Source: Dermatemys mawii
Lineage: Eukaryota; Chordata; Testudines; Dermatemydidae
NCBI GenBank assembly: GCA_007922305.1
Contig: ML677365.1
Coordinates: forward strand, 14,004,506-14,068,505
Length of the DNA stretch: 64,000 bases
Reading direction: 5' to 3'
Shown here: in pieces, positions 35,401-50,445 of the stretch
Position numbering within the stretch: position 1 is the stretch's first letter
Layout of the letters: each line of letters begins with the position of its first letter
Translations under genes and position numbers: made by a program
Notes under the pieces: generated by a model
Databases searched by the model: none
Told to the model about the DNA's origin: nothing
Seen by the model: only the letters and a program-made list of their open reading frames with translations

Positions 35401-35990
35401 TGTTATAAACTCTGATAAATACTGTATTCACCTTTAGTAGGGTCTTCCGTCCTAGCTCTGGGCCCCTTTAAATGCAGCCCTTTGTTTAGGCTCCCAACTC
35501 AGTCCTGCGGCCTTCATGGGGTTTATACCACTTTCTGTGAACAGCAGGGGATCCCAGGCCCACCCCACCCCTACCCCACATTGCAACCCAGGGTCCCAAT
35601 TATCAGCACCCATGCACCACTCGCTTCAATTAATTGCTGCTTCTTCCCTGGGCCTCTTCTGACCTGCTCTTTTCTGAGCCATTTGTACCTCAGGGTTGAG
35701 GGGTTTATGATACAGATATAGCTCTCTACAAACCCAGCTAAGCAAAATGCACCCAGAAGTAGACAGGATACCAGCTCAGGCTTCTTCAGACAGAGAAGAA
35801 CCTCCAGTCCCAGCCAGGAACTGACTTGCTAATTTTCATCTGAACCCTGTGGGCTCTGATTCGCTGCTCTATGCCGCCTCTCTAGGAGAGCCTGGAGGAC
35901 CCACTTTCACTCTCCTTTTCTTGGGTGGGGTGTAGTAGGACCGTGAGGCCTCCAGCAGAGGGCCATGGAGGCCACGTATACCCCATCACA
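35401..35990 (+). mobile_element. LTR-like segment, probable Gypsy/ERV LTR
   Basis: It starts TGTTATAAACTCTGAT and ends ATACCCCATCACA (TG...CA), is pyrimidine-rich, and carries GGGCCCCTTTAAATGCAGCCC, a TATA-like promoter context. The following CCCCTAACATAAG has no obvious primer-binding site. A duplication at the ends is not visible, so the borders are provisional. Confidence 0.4.
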
Positions 35991-36350
35991 GCCCCTAACA
36001 TAAGTCTTTTGAAAATACCAAGTTCCCTGGACAGAAATGTAACAAGCATAATAAAGCAGAACAAAGGATAAATGAGGTTTGCCAAGCCTGGGGAAGCATG
36101 CAGGAAATGTACTAATAAAGGATGGCGGTAGGGATTTTGAGAAGAATGGTGTAACAGAATCAACAAAGTGATGTGCCTTTATGATGTATGTTACAAAAAA
36201 ATGGAGACCTCTGTATCTGCACAATCCTACAGAGATTCAGAGAAAGCAGTAAAGAGGAAAAAGTATATTCTTCAAATTTATCTTGAACAATAATTTTTCC
36301 TCACCACATGTAACTAGTGAATTCTGCCCCACCATTCTGAACACCATACT

Positions 36351-36690
36351 TTTGTTACCTCCCATTTGGTCTCACAAGTGCTTCAGAAATCTTCCAAGGG
36401 AAAAAAAAGTTTTTTAAGTCCTGGGGGAAGTGAAAGTTTAAATGGATGACATTTTAATTTGTAGGAAATCCAAGAAAGAATATCATGTAAAGTTAAAACA
36501 AGTTCTGAAGGCAATTGGGATGGTCAAAATAGAACAAAATGTAGGATAGCCTCTGACAAACCTCATTAGAGTTCTTAGGGCATGTCACAAAGAAGGAGCT
36601 GTGGCAGGTCAAAACTACTGTAGAAATGTCACCACCTGAAAATGAACAAATGATGTTCCTTCATATGAAGGAACTTTTGAAGAGCTAAAC
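36351..36690 (+). pseudogene. Ty3/Gypsy reverse transcriptase fragment
   Basis: Translation from 36354 gives YLPFGLTSASEIFQG, the conserved palm motif LPFGL.SAP..FQ. Further on, 36442-36530 encodes MDDILICRKSKKEYHVKLKQ, the catalytic box and following helix. The codon before the catalytic DD context (36439-36441) is TAA, and the spacing between the motifs is short and A/T-rich, showing a deletion. It is inactive. It may belong with the gag scrap at 32690-32995, although an LTR-like piece lies between them. Confidence 0.7.
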
Positions 36691-36839
36691 AATCTAGAGA
36701 CAACATCGTCACTTCTGCCATTTTATTATATTTACAAGCCTACAGCCATTTCTGCAGTCCAGATGAGAAAGAGAAGGAAAGAGGACATGCCTAGAAGTTG
36801 TGCAGGAAATGCATAGATCAACAGGACAGAGAAAGGGAC

Positions 36840-37330
36840 ACACTGAGCCCCGCACATCCAAACCCTGACCCTGCTGAGCCTCACCTTCTGCAATCAGACC
36901 CTTCCCACTGAACCCCACCCCCTTCATCCAGACCACCCTCCCAGTGATCCCTCTGCACTCCAACCCCTGCCCTGACGAGCCCTGTGCACCCAGATCCCCA
37001 CGCCACCAAGCTCCAATCCCCCAGCACTGAGACCCTCGTGCTATGTGCCCCCCCCCAGACCCCCATGCTGAGCCTCATCCCCCCCTCACCCAGATTCTCC
37101 CTCTGAGACCCAACCATCGTCACCTGGACTCCCCTGCAAAGTCCCATTGTCCCTACCTTGAAATCCCAAATAAGCCTCATGCATCCAGATCCCCCCCAGA
37201 CTCAGATCCCACACTGAGCCACCTGCACTCAGATTGCCCCATACTGAACCCTTTCACCCCACACCTGGATCCCCCATGCTGCACTTGGATCTTGCTGGGC
37301 CAAGCCTGCCCAGAAACACTAGGTGCACCT
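36840..37330. repeat. Degenerate C-rich tandem repeat
   Basis: Units of roughly 30-45 bases built from CACCCAGATCCCC, GCTGAGCC and CCTGCACTCAGA recur with variation. Frames on both strands stay open for about 100 codons only because of the composition. Confidence 0.6.
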
Positions 37331-37615
37331 GGCATGGAGGGGCAGGGCCCCAGGTGTTTCTGGGGCAGGCCCTGACCTTGCACTGTCAGGGTTTGGTGCA
37401 GTCTCATCTCTGAGTCCATCTCCCTGAGGAGTGGAGAGGGGCTGCTGGCCACTTCCAGTGCAGGAGCCTGCCTCTGCACCCCAATTGCGCTGCTGACTAG
37501 GAGCCACCGGAGATGATCCTATGCCCAGCCCTGAGCCCCTCCTAAACCTGGACCCCTTCCTGCACCCTAACCCCCCCATCTCTGGCCCCATTCCAGAGCC
37601 TGCACCCTAGACTGA

Positions 37616-37723
37616 CCAGACAGCAAGTGTCAAAAATTGGGACAGGAGGTGGTGGGCAATAGGTGCCTATGTGAGAAAAAGCCCCCCCAAATCAGGCCTG
37701 TCCCTATAAAATCGGGACATCTG
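37616..37723. mobile_element. Short MITE
   Basis: CCAGACAGCAAGTGTCAAAAATTGGGACAGG at the left and CCTGTCCCTATAAAATCGGGACATCTGG at the right are the two ends of a very common ~110-bp turtle element with CCAGA...TCTGG termini and TAGGTGCCTATGTGAGAAAAAG inside. Confidence 0.7.
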
Positions 37724-38341
37724 GGCACCTTCCTGCACCCTGAACTGCTCATTCCCAGACTCACCCTGCAGCCTTCACCCCCCCCCCACCCCCAAACCCC
37801 TCACCCCCAGCTCCCTTGGGCATGACTCGGGGCCCCAACAATTTTCTCCACGTGACTCCCCAGAAGAAAAGCTGGGAACTCCCAGCTCCGAAGAGCGGCT
37901 GCGGGTTCCTCGCACTGCCTTGAAACGCGGTGTGCACGTGGCAGCGGGGTCAGGCAGCCACCTCTGGCGCTATCTGAACGGAGACGGGGCCGCCTCCCCC
38001 AGCCCGGGGCACCTCGAACAGGTCGGCAGGAGGGAGCCCCTCCCCGACGGAAGGCGGCCCTGTGGCAGGTCTGCGTGCGGGAAGGGAGAGTCGGTGCGCG
38101 GCCCCTCCCAGCCCTGCCGCCAGGGGAGCGGCGCGGGCCCCGCAGGCGCTTGCTCACTCGCACGCTGCAGTCGGAGGCAAAGGCGCGCGCCCGAGGCAGG
38201 GGCTGTGGCGGGACTAGGCGTGTCCCCCGCGGTGCTGCGCGCGCCGACGCCAGCGGCGGTTGGTGCGGCCCCCGCCCTGTGGGGCGGAGGGGAAGGCGCG
38301 GGCGCGGGCGCTCGCTCCCTCGCGGTTGCCATGGCCCCGTT

Positions 38342-38349
38342 TGACGTCA
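38342..38349. promoter_or_regulatory. YWHAZ: Consensus CRE (TGACGTCA)
   Basis: A perfect palindromic cAMP-response element, about 165 bp upstream of the exon 1 donor. CREB/ATF1 bind this site. I recall that the major human YWHAZ promoter is reported to be CRE-dependent; that is memory, not shown by this sequence. Confidence 0.8.
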
Positions 38350-38384
38350 CGGGCAGAGTGGTGCCCGTGCGTTGCGGCGCACTG

Positions 38385-38389
38385 ATTGG
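38385..38389 (-). promoter_or_regulatory. YWHAZ: Inverted CCAAT box
   Basis: CTGATTGGC is a good NF-Y site in reverse orientation, 36 bp after the CRE. The CRE-NF-Y spacing places the transcription start in roughly 38400-38450. Confidence 0.6.
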
Positions 38390-38409
38390 CGGAGACCCCG
38401 TGCGCGGCG

Positions 38410-38513
38410 CTGGGAGAAAGGCTGCAGCGGAGAGAGCAGCAGGGCTCGAGAGGAACAGTCCGCGCCGGCTACCCGCCCAGAGACACTCGCGCCGCCGCTT
38501 CCTCCTTACACAG
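38410..38513 (+). other. YWHAZ: YWHAZ non-coding exon 1 (5' end approximate)
   Basis: The exon ends CCTCCTTACACAG followed by a donor GTAACA at 38514. It joins to exon 2 at 41175. The 5' end is inferred from the CRE and CCAAT positions and is not seen directly. The 5' UTR is GC-rich (GAGAGAGCAGCAGGGCTCG, CACTCGCGCCGCCGC) and has no ATG within the inferred exon. Three further donors (38666, 38707, 38832) and one at 39327 suggest alternative first exons in the same island. Confidence 0.65.
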
Positions 38514-41529
<3,016 letters not shown>

Positions 41530-43284
41530 TAAATAGTTTTGGCCCTGTTTTAAACTATTATTTTTCAGTCCCTTGCTAAAAACTGAGGCTTTCTGTGCAA
41601 AGCATCCAAAATCTTCTCAATACCACCACTTCTGAAAACCAAAATTAGATAACTGCGTGACTTCTCTTCCTAAGTCCAAAACTTGTATTAAAGTCCTCAT
41701 GGGCATCAACTCCAAAATATTTGCAAACTGTTTGAAACTTTTTATTGTACATAGACTTTATATTCCATTAATCTCTTGATTATACGTGTTTGTATATAAG
41801 CAAAAATATTGACAATACTTATTTATGAATTAAGGGGTTTTGAACCTGGCTTCTTTAAAAGAAATATTTTTTTCACATAACCCAGATGACTTTTGCATTT
41901 GGAATCTTCAGAATACTGTGCTGCTTGTGTGAGGTTGTAATTCTCACTATGGAAATTGTGCCCCTCCCTGGATAAGATGATGTAATGTTAGTTATGACTC
42001 AGCCATGCAGAAAACTGTCCACACAATGAGGCAGTAGCAAAGCTACTGATGCCCTGTTCAAGTTACAGCTTTTAGTGATAAAAAGCTATAACAAAGAAGG
42101 TAGTCTCTAGAGTTAGACTACTTTTATGTCTTGCTGTATACAATAAGACTTGTTAACATGAGGGCTGAATGTTTTAAGTTTCTAATTATGATAATTCCGG
42201 TGCGAAAAACATTCTTTTTGAAATATCTAGTTACCTACTTTTTTGAAACTTTGCAATAATACACGCATAATGAGCTCATTGCATAATGTGTGCTGAGGTA
42301 GAAATCCTATTGCTGGTAATAACAGATACAGTAAATCAAAGATTTCACTGAAATTTTGTTAATGTGTATGTTGTAAAATCAGCTAAGATACATGCAGATG
42401 TTAATTAAAATGATGCGCACGCTTTAGCTGAACCCTTATTTTAAACTTCTATTAAGGTCACTGACTCACCTTAAATCTTGTCTGGTGGATGGTCACTAGA
42501 TGAAATGTGATGTGATCATCCCTTAGAATGAACTGAAATGTATGGAATACAACTTCTCCAAAGGTACAGTAGAAGAGAATATGGCAATTTCAGCATCATC
42601 CTGAGTGTCTAGTTCTATTAAGGTCTATCTTCCTTGGTGATTGGAATGCTAAAAGTACCCATTGCAGACAGGACTTTAATGTGTCTTAACATTAATATAA
42701 ACTGCTGCTAATTCCTAATTTTATTTCAGTAGGTCTCATTGGTGGGAGAGAACAGCATTTTTGAAAGGGACACTGCTTGGGCAGACTTAATACAAAACTC
42801 AGCCTTGTAAACCAGGTTCATAAAACTTTAAGGCCAACAGCTTAATAAAATACTTCTTAATTCTCCAATAAATCTTTTAGCAGGCAGTAATGTTTGCACT
42901 CAAACGCTGAAGTATTTTTTTCCCCAGGCATGAAAAATAGATTCTGAACAAGGTTTTCATTGTTCCTGCTAAAAAATAAAGAAGGAAATTAAAATATTAA
43001 ACTATTTCAGGGTGTGTTAATCTAAGGTATCTATGTGTGGAAAAACAAGCCGGAAAACCCCCCAAAAACCTGTCAGTATCCTTCAAATTTCAGAAGGTAC
43101 TTTGAATTGTTGGCTGTATTTGATGATCAGAAATATAAATGAGCTGTTTAGATTATTACTACACAACGTACTTCAGCCAGCTAAAATCTTACTCATCTGG
43201 GTGTGGCCAGTCCAGTTATTAATCAAAACTAAACCTGTTTGGACCAAGCTACCATCCAGATGAAACAATGCCCTGGGCAGTGAC

Positions 43285-43302
43285 TTTTTTTTTTTTTTTT
43301 TT
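43285..43302. repeat. Poly(T) tract
   Basis: A run of about 18 T in intron 2. Confidence 0.85.
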
Positions 43303-43966
43303 AAAGAAAGTTACTATCTTATGTATCCAAGCAACTGGTTTTAAAAATGCTTTCAAGGTGCAATCTAATTATCAAGGTTAAAATTTTGGGTAAAGAATTA
43401 ACGTTTATAGCTAAATCGCTAGTCTGTCTTGGCTGATAAGATGTCCCACATAGACTCATTAATTAAACTAATATATGTGCCAAGAAGTTTCTGTACCAGA
43501 TTCAATGACTTGAGATGGCTAAATGGGGTAAAATCCAGTCCACGTTCATTTTAGCCCATGTTACTAGGTGAGAGACTCAACTACAACAGCATATTTTAGC
43601 TGCATTTTCAACATAGGAATCTGTATATTAGTATCTGAGTGAAAATGAAAAGAGATTTGTTAATTACACGTTTTTGAAGTTGGATGCTATAGAATAGCCT
43701 ATAGCTATCCCCATAGCAAAGTAAATAACTTCAGAGGAAAATGAGACTGACCAGAGTGTGTAATTATTGACTTTGCTTTTATACAGACAACTGGCTCTTA
43801 AGTGTGGGTAATAAAGTTCCATTTACACACAGTTCATGGCCCTTACAAAGTTCCATGCAAAAACTACTCAGGCTCCTTATGCTTCCCTAACAAGCTCTAT
43901 TTAAATGAATATATTCGCTTTTCTTTCCCACTGTACTTGGTCATTAAATAAATGACTTTTTTAAGC

Positions 43967-44013
43967 TGAAGTGACAGTCCTGTGGCACCTTAAAGACTAA
44001 CTAAAGTTTTTTT
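43967..44013. repeat. Penelope-like fragment, short
   Basis: GAAGTGACAGTCCTGTGGCACCTTAAAGACTAACTAAAG is the same wording as at 50486 and 53849, without the hammerhead-like part, which is truncated. Confidence 0.65.
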
Positions 44014-44284
44014 AAGCTGCTGCTCTCCCTCAGTATTTGTAGAGTCATTCAGGAAACACTGCAAGGTGTGAAATATTGCACCATAATTCATTCTGAAAGT
44101 AATAGCTGTCCTAATTGCTAAATTGAGAGATTTAGGAAAGCAGGGTGGGAGGAAGCCCTTTAGAAGAATATATTTGTGACATTACCAGAATGTGGCAGTT
44201 GTTGGGTCTGCTGTTGATGCTACGTTCATAATTTGCTGGGAATATATAAAAGTGGTAGATTAAAATAAATAGCGTGAACACAGT

Positions 44285-44385
44285 CCATTTGTTGGGGCAA
44301 TGAATTGGGATTTGGAAGACCTGGCTTCTGTTCCCAGCTCTGCTGCTGACCTGCTGTGACTCTGATATTACCAGTGTTCCATTTA
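44285..44385 (+). repeat. tRNA-derived SINE fragment
   Basis: AATTGGGATTTGGAAGACCTGGCTTCTGTTCCCAGCTCTGCTGCTGACCTGCTGTGACTC is the middle of the Cry/MIR-type SINE, with the B-box region GTTCCCAGCTC. The head and tail are missing. Confidence 0.65.
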
Positions 44386-45631
44386 AACGGGAATTATTTG
44401 GAAATGGAAGTTTGGCAGATTGGTCAAGGAATACTTTCTAAAGGATTGGGTACTTCATAGTATGTAGAGGTACAAGCATTTTCAAAACACTTAACAGCTG
44501 TAAGATAATGCAGGGCTTCAGACAAGCATTAGCCTATGCCAGTTGCCAGGTGCTCACTTAAAACATGAGCAATAGCTTCCAATTTACAATGGAAAGTAGT
44601 ACTGGGGGACACGTACTTCGTAGATTCTATAGGCCTAGCACAGTGCACATAGCAAGGGCTCTTTGCATTCCTCCATTGCCCTCTTAAGATCCTTATGTGC
44701 CACCTTCCATGCATTTCTGTTTCAGGGAGTCCCTGCAACTCTTCCATGCTTGGGTCTGTCTCTTCCATCCATTCCTTCCCAGGCTCTATTTTCCTTTTCC
44801 CAATCCGTCAGCTGATTGCAGGTCACTTTCCATGCCCCCTACCTCTTTTCTGGGTCCCTGATTTCCCTCATCACCACTCCAACCTCTGTTCCCTTGTATG
44901 TCTCTCCTTTTGTCCACTAGCTAGAGTTTTCTCCCACCAAACCTCCCTGTAAGACTTTGTCTAGCTTCTGATGGAAATATCTTCTTCACACAGCAAATTA
45001 AATTGCTGCCACTGATATGTGTAGGCAGTACCAGGAAGCCGGATTATTCTCTGAATCCAGAGTCTGTGGTGTTTGTTTACATGAAAATCTATAGAGTTTT
45101 CTTTTGATGCCTAGAACGCTCCCTGAAATTTTGGAATTGATTGATGCAATGTTCTAAAGTTGTTAGAAAAATACAGTTGAGCTTAGGGCCTTGTTTTGCT
45201 CAGCCAAAAAATCCAGGGACAAGTGGTCTGTCCAGGAACTCCTTGAATGAGGTAAGAGGCCTTCTTCCTCAAAACTGTCTGTAAAACAACTGCTTCTTAC
45301 TTAATTGCAGGGTCAAGGTTTACAGTGGCACTTCTTCATGGAAGTGCATCTACTTACACTTGCTATAAGTACAAACTGAAGCTGGGTAGTAGCAGAACTG
45401 AAGGAAGAGAGCAGAATTTAATCATCCACCTGTATTTTTTTGGCATACAGTTCTATGAAGTGCATATATGAAAAACCAAAATGTTATGTATGTGTTGAAG
45501 AAGCATAAGTAGCTCCAGAACAGACCCAAGTCACTGCTTGTTCTCAGAGTGCTGTAACAAGGATGCTTGTTGCCTTAGTTGTGAGAATTAGTCATTCTAA
45601 AAACACAATTTCATATTCCATTGATAAAGAG

Positions 45632-45651
45632 GTGTGTGTGTGTATATATAG
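45632..45651. repeat. (GT)n(AT)n microsatellite
   Basis: A short GT run followed by ATATATA. Confidence 0.8.
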
Positions 45652-47909
45652 GTGTAAGTGGTTAATATGCTATCACCTATTCATATTTACCGTATTCCAT
45701 CTGTGCTTAATCATATTTCTGCATCAGCTGTTAATTGTAGTAATACTACTCATTAATATCCCCTCACTTGACTTTTCCAGGGAGTGAGTTACCATTGAAT
45801 GCTTTTGAAGATGGGTATACAAGATTGTATTTTCATTTAAAAAGTGGCATCTAACACAGTATCCTAGTTATAGCCCATGGAGCCTACTAATTTTTAGGGA
45901 GCACCGCCATAATTTTTCTGGCACATAGACTGGTGTTGCTGGTGGGCTCTAATGGTGTTATAACTGTGAAGCAGTTGGTTGAGTTCAGTGGATTTTTCAG
46001 CAGCTACATTGCTTAACTCTTGTGATACAGTATAATTCACTATACTGTGAAAGATTTTAACAGACTTGCCAGAAAATTATATTCAACACTTCCATGGAAG
46101 TACTATCACTGCTTATAATTCTATGGCCATTTAATATCTTTTCTAAATGTAAACTTGATATTTAGTCTCCATGTCAATTCAGATTTTTTTGTCCTGTATT
46201 CAAAACTTGTTGGAGTATGCAGCAGGAGTTTAGCCAAAACTTGTATCAATAACTTTATTTGAATTTTCAAAGGCATCTAAAGAGAGTTATGTGCTCCAGT
46301 TATTAAAATTCCGTGGAAGTTGAATGCATAGTCTCCTTGGGCTCTCTTTAGATATATTATAACTGCTAATGGCTAAGAATTTTATTTTCCTGTGTTAGAA
46401 CCTTTAGTTTAGACTGTTATATGCTAAAGAATGTTAAAAATTCTAAATTCATGAATTAAATTTAGTCTTTTGGATTTACAGGTGATGCATTGAAAGTAAC
46501 CAGTCTATCCCAGAGAGATTACTAGCTATAGTTGTTCAATTTTTAGTTTTTCACTAAGGCTCTAAATGAGGTCTCTTGATTTAATTGTCTACAGTCAGCC
46601 TTTCCATTAGGCTTCAGTGTATAGTTGCCAAAGTATTGAATAGGAGGCAGGAGCAAATTCATTAAGTCTTCTGACTTCACACTGTTAAGATGTGAGAATT
46701 ACTTCCTTGGTGTAGCCGCACCTATCTGAATTCTTTTCACCATCACAAAGGTGTAGGAACTTGCTAAAATAACAAGATAGTTTTCCTTTAATTATCTAAC
46801 AAAAAGTCTCTAGTCAAACTATTAATATGCTGCGAACAGCGTCAATATTACAAGGCAGAACTGAAACTCTGTCAGTCATCGATAACTTAGTTTGAGATGG
46901 ACTCCTAAGTATCCAGATCAATTTAATATAAATCAGAATGACTGCATTTGATTCTGTCTATTAATTTCTCTGCAAATGTACGAAACTTTGGCTCGCTAAC
47001 AGAATAGCGAAGTGTCTGGATTCCAAAACAGTCAAGATACATGCTTCATTCTTAACAATAAAGCTGTATGGACAAAGGAAAGGACAACTGTCAATATTGT
47101 GTGTTCTGGCCTTGGTCTAGCTAGATATATTTGTTCCACCAGTCATCATAGTGGCTAGGTGTGAGAGATCCCCTTAATAAGTGCAAGCAGGAACATTAAA
47201 AAAGCCAGTACAAGTTTCATGGAACGGTCAGTATTCGGAAGTGAGAACACATCTTTCTGATAGCCATTTGTTTTTCCCTCTTTAATTCCCCTGATTCTAA
47301 TGTCTAGCACAAATAGCAAGAACCACACACAGTGCCTGGTACTTTATGATGATAAATGAACTTGCCACTGACAAGTAGGAATCTGACAGCAGCAAAACAA
47401 AATGACAAATACTTGGTCAGTTGCCTAATATTATGACTGTCTTTTTCCCTATGATGACCTGCCATTGAGGATGGGAAGCATGCTTCTGCTGTTGCTTGTA
47501 GTGTTCTACAGATTATTGATGAAATTATTGTAATAAAGTTGCCTTCTAATAATCCTTTATTCATTCCTCCAGGCCATGCTGCCTTTAATAACCTGTTTTG
47601 CTTAAGCTCAGATAAATTTCTATTTGAACAGCATGTCTTAGGTGTGCCTCAGAACTAGATCCCTCTACTTGCCACATGTTTATCTGGCTTAGTCTGGACT
47701 AAACCATATTAATTCATGTTTTTTGCCGTTGGTGAAACTCACCTCCATGAGTAAGTCCTGATAAAACTGGTGTTTGACTAACGTGTTACAATTACTAATC
47801 TGAAAGGGGTGGAAGTGCTCTACTCTACTAGTAAAGGACAGAATAGCCTAAAGCTCTTGACAGAACTCTTGTAATCAAGAGCATCTCCTATAAGCATAAA
47901 GTAGCCTAG

Positions 47910-48661
47910 AATTCCTGCTTACCTGTAAGGGGTTAAGCAGCTAAAAGAAACCTGGTTGGCACCTGACCAGAAGAACCGATGGGGACCAAAGATGCTTTCA
48001 AACCTGGGGGGAGGGAAAGTGCTTTGTCTTTTCATTCGCTCTGGGCTTTCAGGGGAACCAGACCCATTTCTCTCCATCTGTCTATATCCTTTCTAAACAG
48101 CAACAGTAAGTAGTTTAGCCAGGCAAGGCAGTTTATTTTATATTTGTATTTTTCACTTGTGAATTTCTCAGGTTTTTGGGAGATATCCTGTGTTTTCTCT
48201 GTAACTTTAAAGACTCAGCAGAGGGGGGAGTTCCTCTGTGATGTGGGGTTTTCTTTGATTCTTTTTGTAAATGCAAAGTGGTTTTCCACTAAGTCCTATA
48301 AAATTTTTTCTTTTTCTTTTGCTTGAAATCTTTTAAGAATTTAACTGCTTTGTTTTCCATTGTATAAATCCTGGCTTTTGGATCAGGTTCACCTAGCAAA
48401 ATCAGTGAGGGGGTTTTCTCAAGCCTTTTCCAGAGAGGGAGGTATAGATCTGGGGTGACTTTTGCAAAGGGAGGGGGCTTCAAATGGCCCTGCCCTAGTT
48501 CTTGGGGTAATACTTCATGGTGGCAGTATATTGTTCCAGACACCAAAAAAACTTGTGTCTTGGAAGTTTTAACCTAAGGTGGTAAAATAAGCTTAGGGGG
48601 TCTTTTCATGCGGGTACCCACATCTGTCCCCTGAGTTCAGAGTGGGGAGGCAGTCCTAACA
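47910..48661 (+). mobile_element. Solo LTR, 5' end uncertain
   Basis: CTTACCTGTAAGGGGTTAAGCAGCTAAA, AACCTGGTTGGCACCTGACC, GGGTACCCACATCTGTCCC, and the 3' end GTCCTAACA match a frequent turtle retrovirus-like LTR. The 5' TG end and a target duplication were not found, so it may be 5' truncated. No coding region adjoins. Confidence 0.55.
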
Positions 48662-49432
48662 ACATCTGAACAGGCTTCTCCCTAGCAGTTGCCTGTAGTA
48701 AGGGAATGCTAAGTACATAGTATCCATGTGATCCTCAAACTAGGAGAAAACTGACATCTTAAAGATTCCTTTTTTTGGCAATAGTTTCAACTTTTGAGAT
48801 AAATGCCAATTTTATTAATCAAGCTATCAAATTATACCAAGTGTGTGAATTCTTTTCTTTCTCCCATGGCAGAGTGAGAAAGACAAATGTTTGGCTCTCG
48901 TACTCCACAGACATAACTGACATTTAATAGTTGCGGGATGGAAAACAGTCATAACTACAAATCCAGTGTATATTGCAGAAGAAAATATCTAAGTCTCATA
49001 AAATCTGATCAAAGATGAGACCCTGTAAAAGTAGATGTACAATCCTAAAATGGAATACCACAGGGACAACTATGGTCCTGCACTGTTGGCATGCTCACAG
49101 TTTTAGATTGAGTATAAAATTTCATTTGGAACACAGACTAGATCGAGATCTTTTCCTTGTGCTGTGTGTGTACTAAAAAGTAACTCAACTTAGATTGCCT
49201 AATGTGTTCTTTCCCTACTTCATTGGTAGGGAGAAAAACCTCTTAAGCAGTGCATTTGAAACATCACATCTATAATGCTGTAAAATATAACTTACGCTAA
49301 GCTGCAAGGCAGCTAGTGGCACCCTTGCCTATTGTAGAATGCCTAGTTATTGCTTTCAAAGGTATCCAGATCTCCGGCAGTTTGGATAATGTTACACTTG
49401 ATCTTATGCATTGCCAGTTATTGATGTACACT

Positions 49433-49717
49433 GCCTACATCAGGGGTTCTCAAATGGGATCGCAACCCCCTGCAAGCTTCTGCTGCATTCGGCAGCATTT
49501 CGGCGGCCGTTCTGAATGCAGGAGTATGTCTGCCGAAAAGCTGCTGAGCAGAACATTTCCACTTTCAGCTGGCATACAGACAAGCGCTGTGAGTCTGCCA
49601 AAATAACGCTGAAACCGGAAGTGTTCCATTTGGCGGACGGACCCCGGGGCCACAGCGCACGCGGAACAGTACAAAGGGTCTCCAACTTGGGAAGTTTTGA
49701 GAACCCCTGGCCTACAT
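49433..49717. mobile_element. hAT MITE with perfect 8-bp target duplication
   Basis: The element, 49441-49709, begins CAGGGGTTCTCAAA and ends TTTTGAGAACCCCTG, 14-bp inverted repeats with one or no mismatch. The 8-base GCCTACAT is duplicated exactly at 49433-49440 and 49710-49717. The interior, about 240 bp, is GC-rich with GGCGGCCG and contains smaller inverted repeats. It is non-autonomous and comparatively young because its flanks and termini are intact. Confidence 0.95.
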
Positions 49718-50445
49718 GAAGGGAAAGAACTTGCAAAATATACTTTTTTTTTTTTTTAAATAAACATCACTGGGGAAGTGTCTTAACAGCTCAGAACTGT
49801 AATCTTTCAAAACTACAGTAAATTTAAATGAGACCAAAATGTACTACATCTTGTAAAAGAGTTGGACTGTCACTGATTTGCAGTGTAGAAAGGCAAATGG
49901 AAAGCCACTAATCGCCCATGAATCAGCCACTCTTATTTTTTCTATCTGTTATGTTTCTTGCTCTTTTTTCTGTCTCTTTGTATTTCTTATTCCAGTCCCT
50001 ACTATTCCTTCTTAAAGAAACATGAAACTTCTTTGTAATAGATGATATTTTGCATATGAATTAGTAGGATGACAAGGATCTGCTATCAAGTGTGGTAGTT
50101 TTACTTGTATCCCTTTTTAGACTAAAAGCATTTTTTTGGGCAGACACTCTTCCAGTACTTCCCATAATAGGGTCGCGATCCTGATTTGGGCTTACATGCT
50201 ACTGCAACTTAGATAATACTGAAATAATCTTGGCAGTTTCTACAAAATATACCCAGATATAAGTACCAATGTTTTATGCTGTACAAGACAGAGATCTGAT
50301 TGCCTGCCTGCAGGAGTGTTTAATACAGGATCAAATAAGACTCAGAGGGTGGTAATAGAGCACTTCTTTATATAAAGGAAAAGTGTGGAATTGTCTGTAG
50401 GCCTCATAGAAATTTGGCTTTCAAGAGGGATTTAATAGAAGATGA

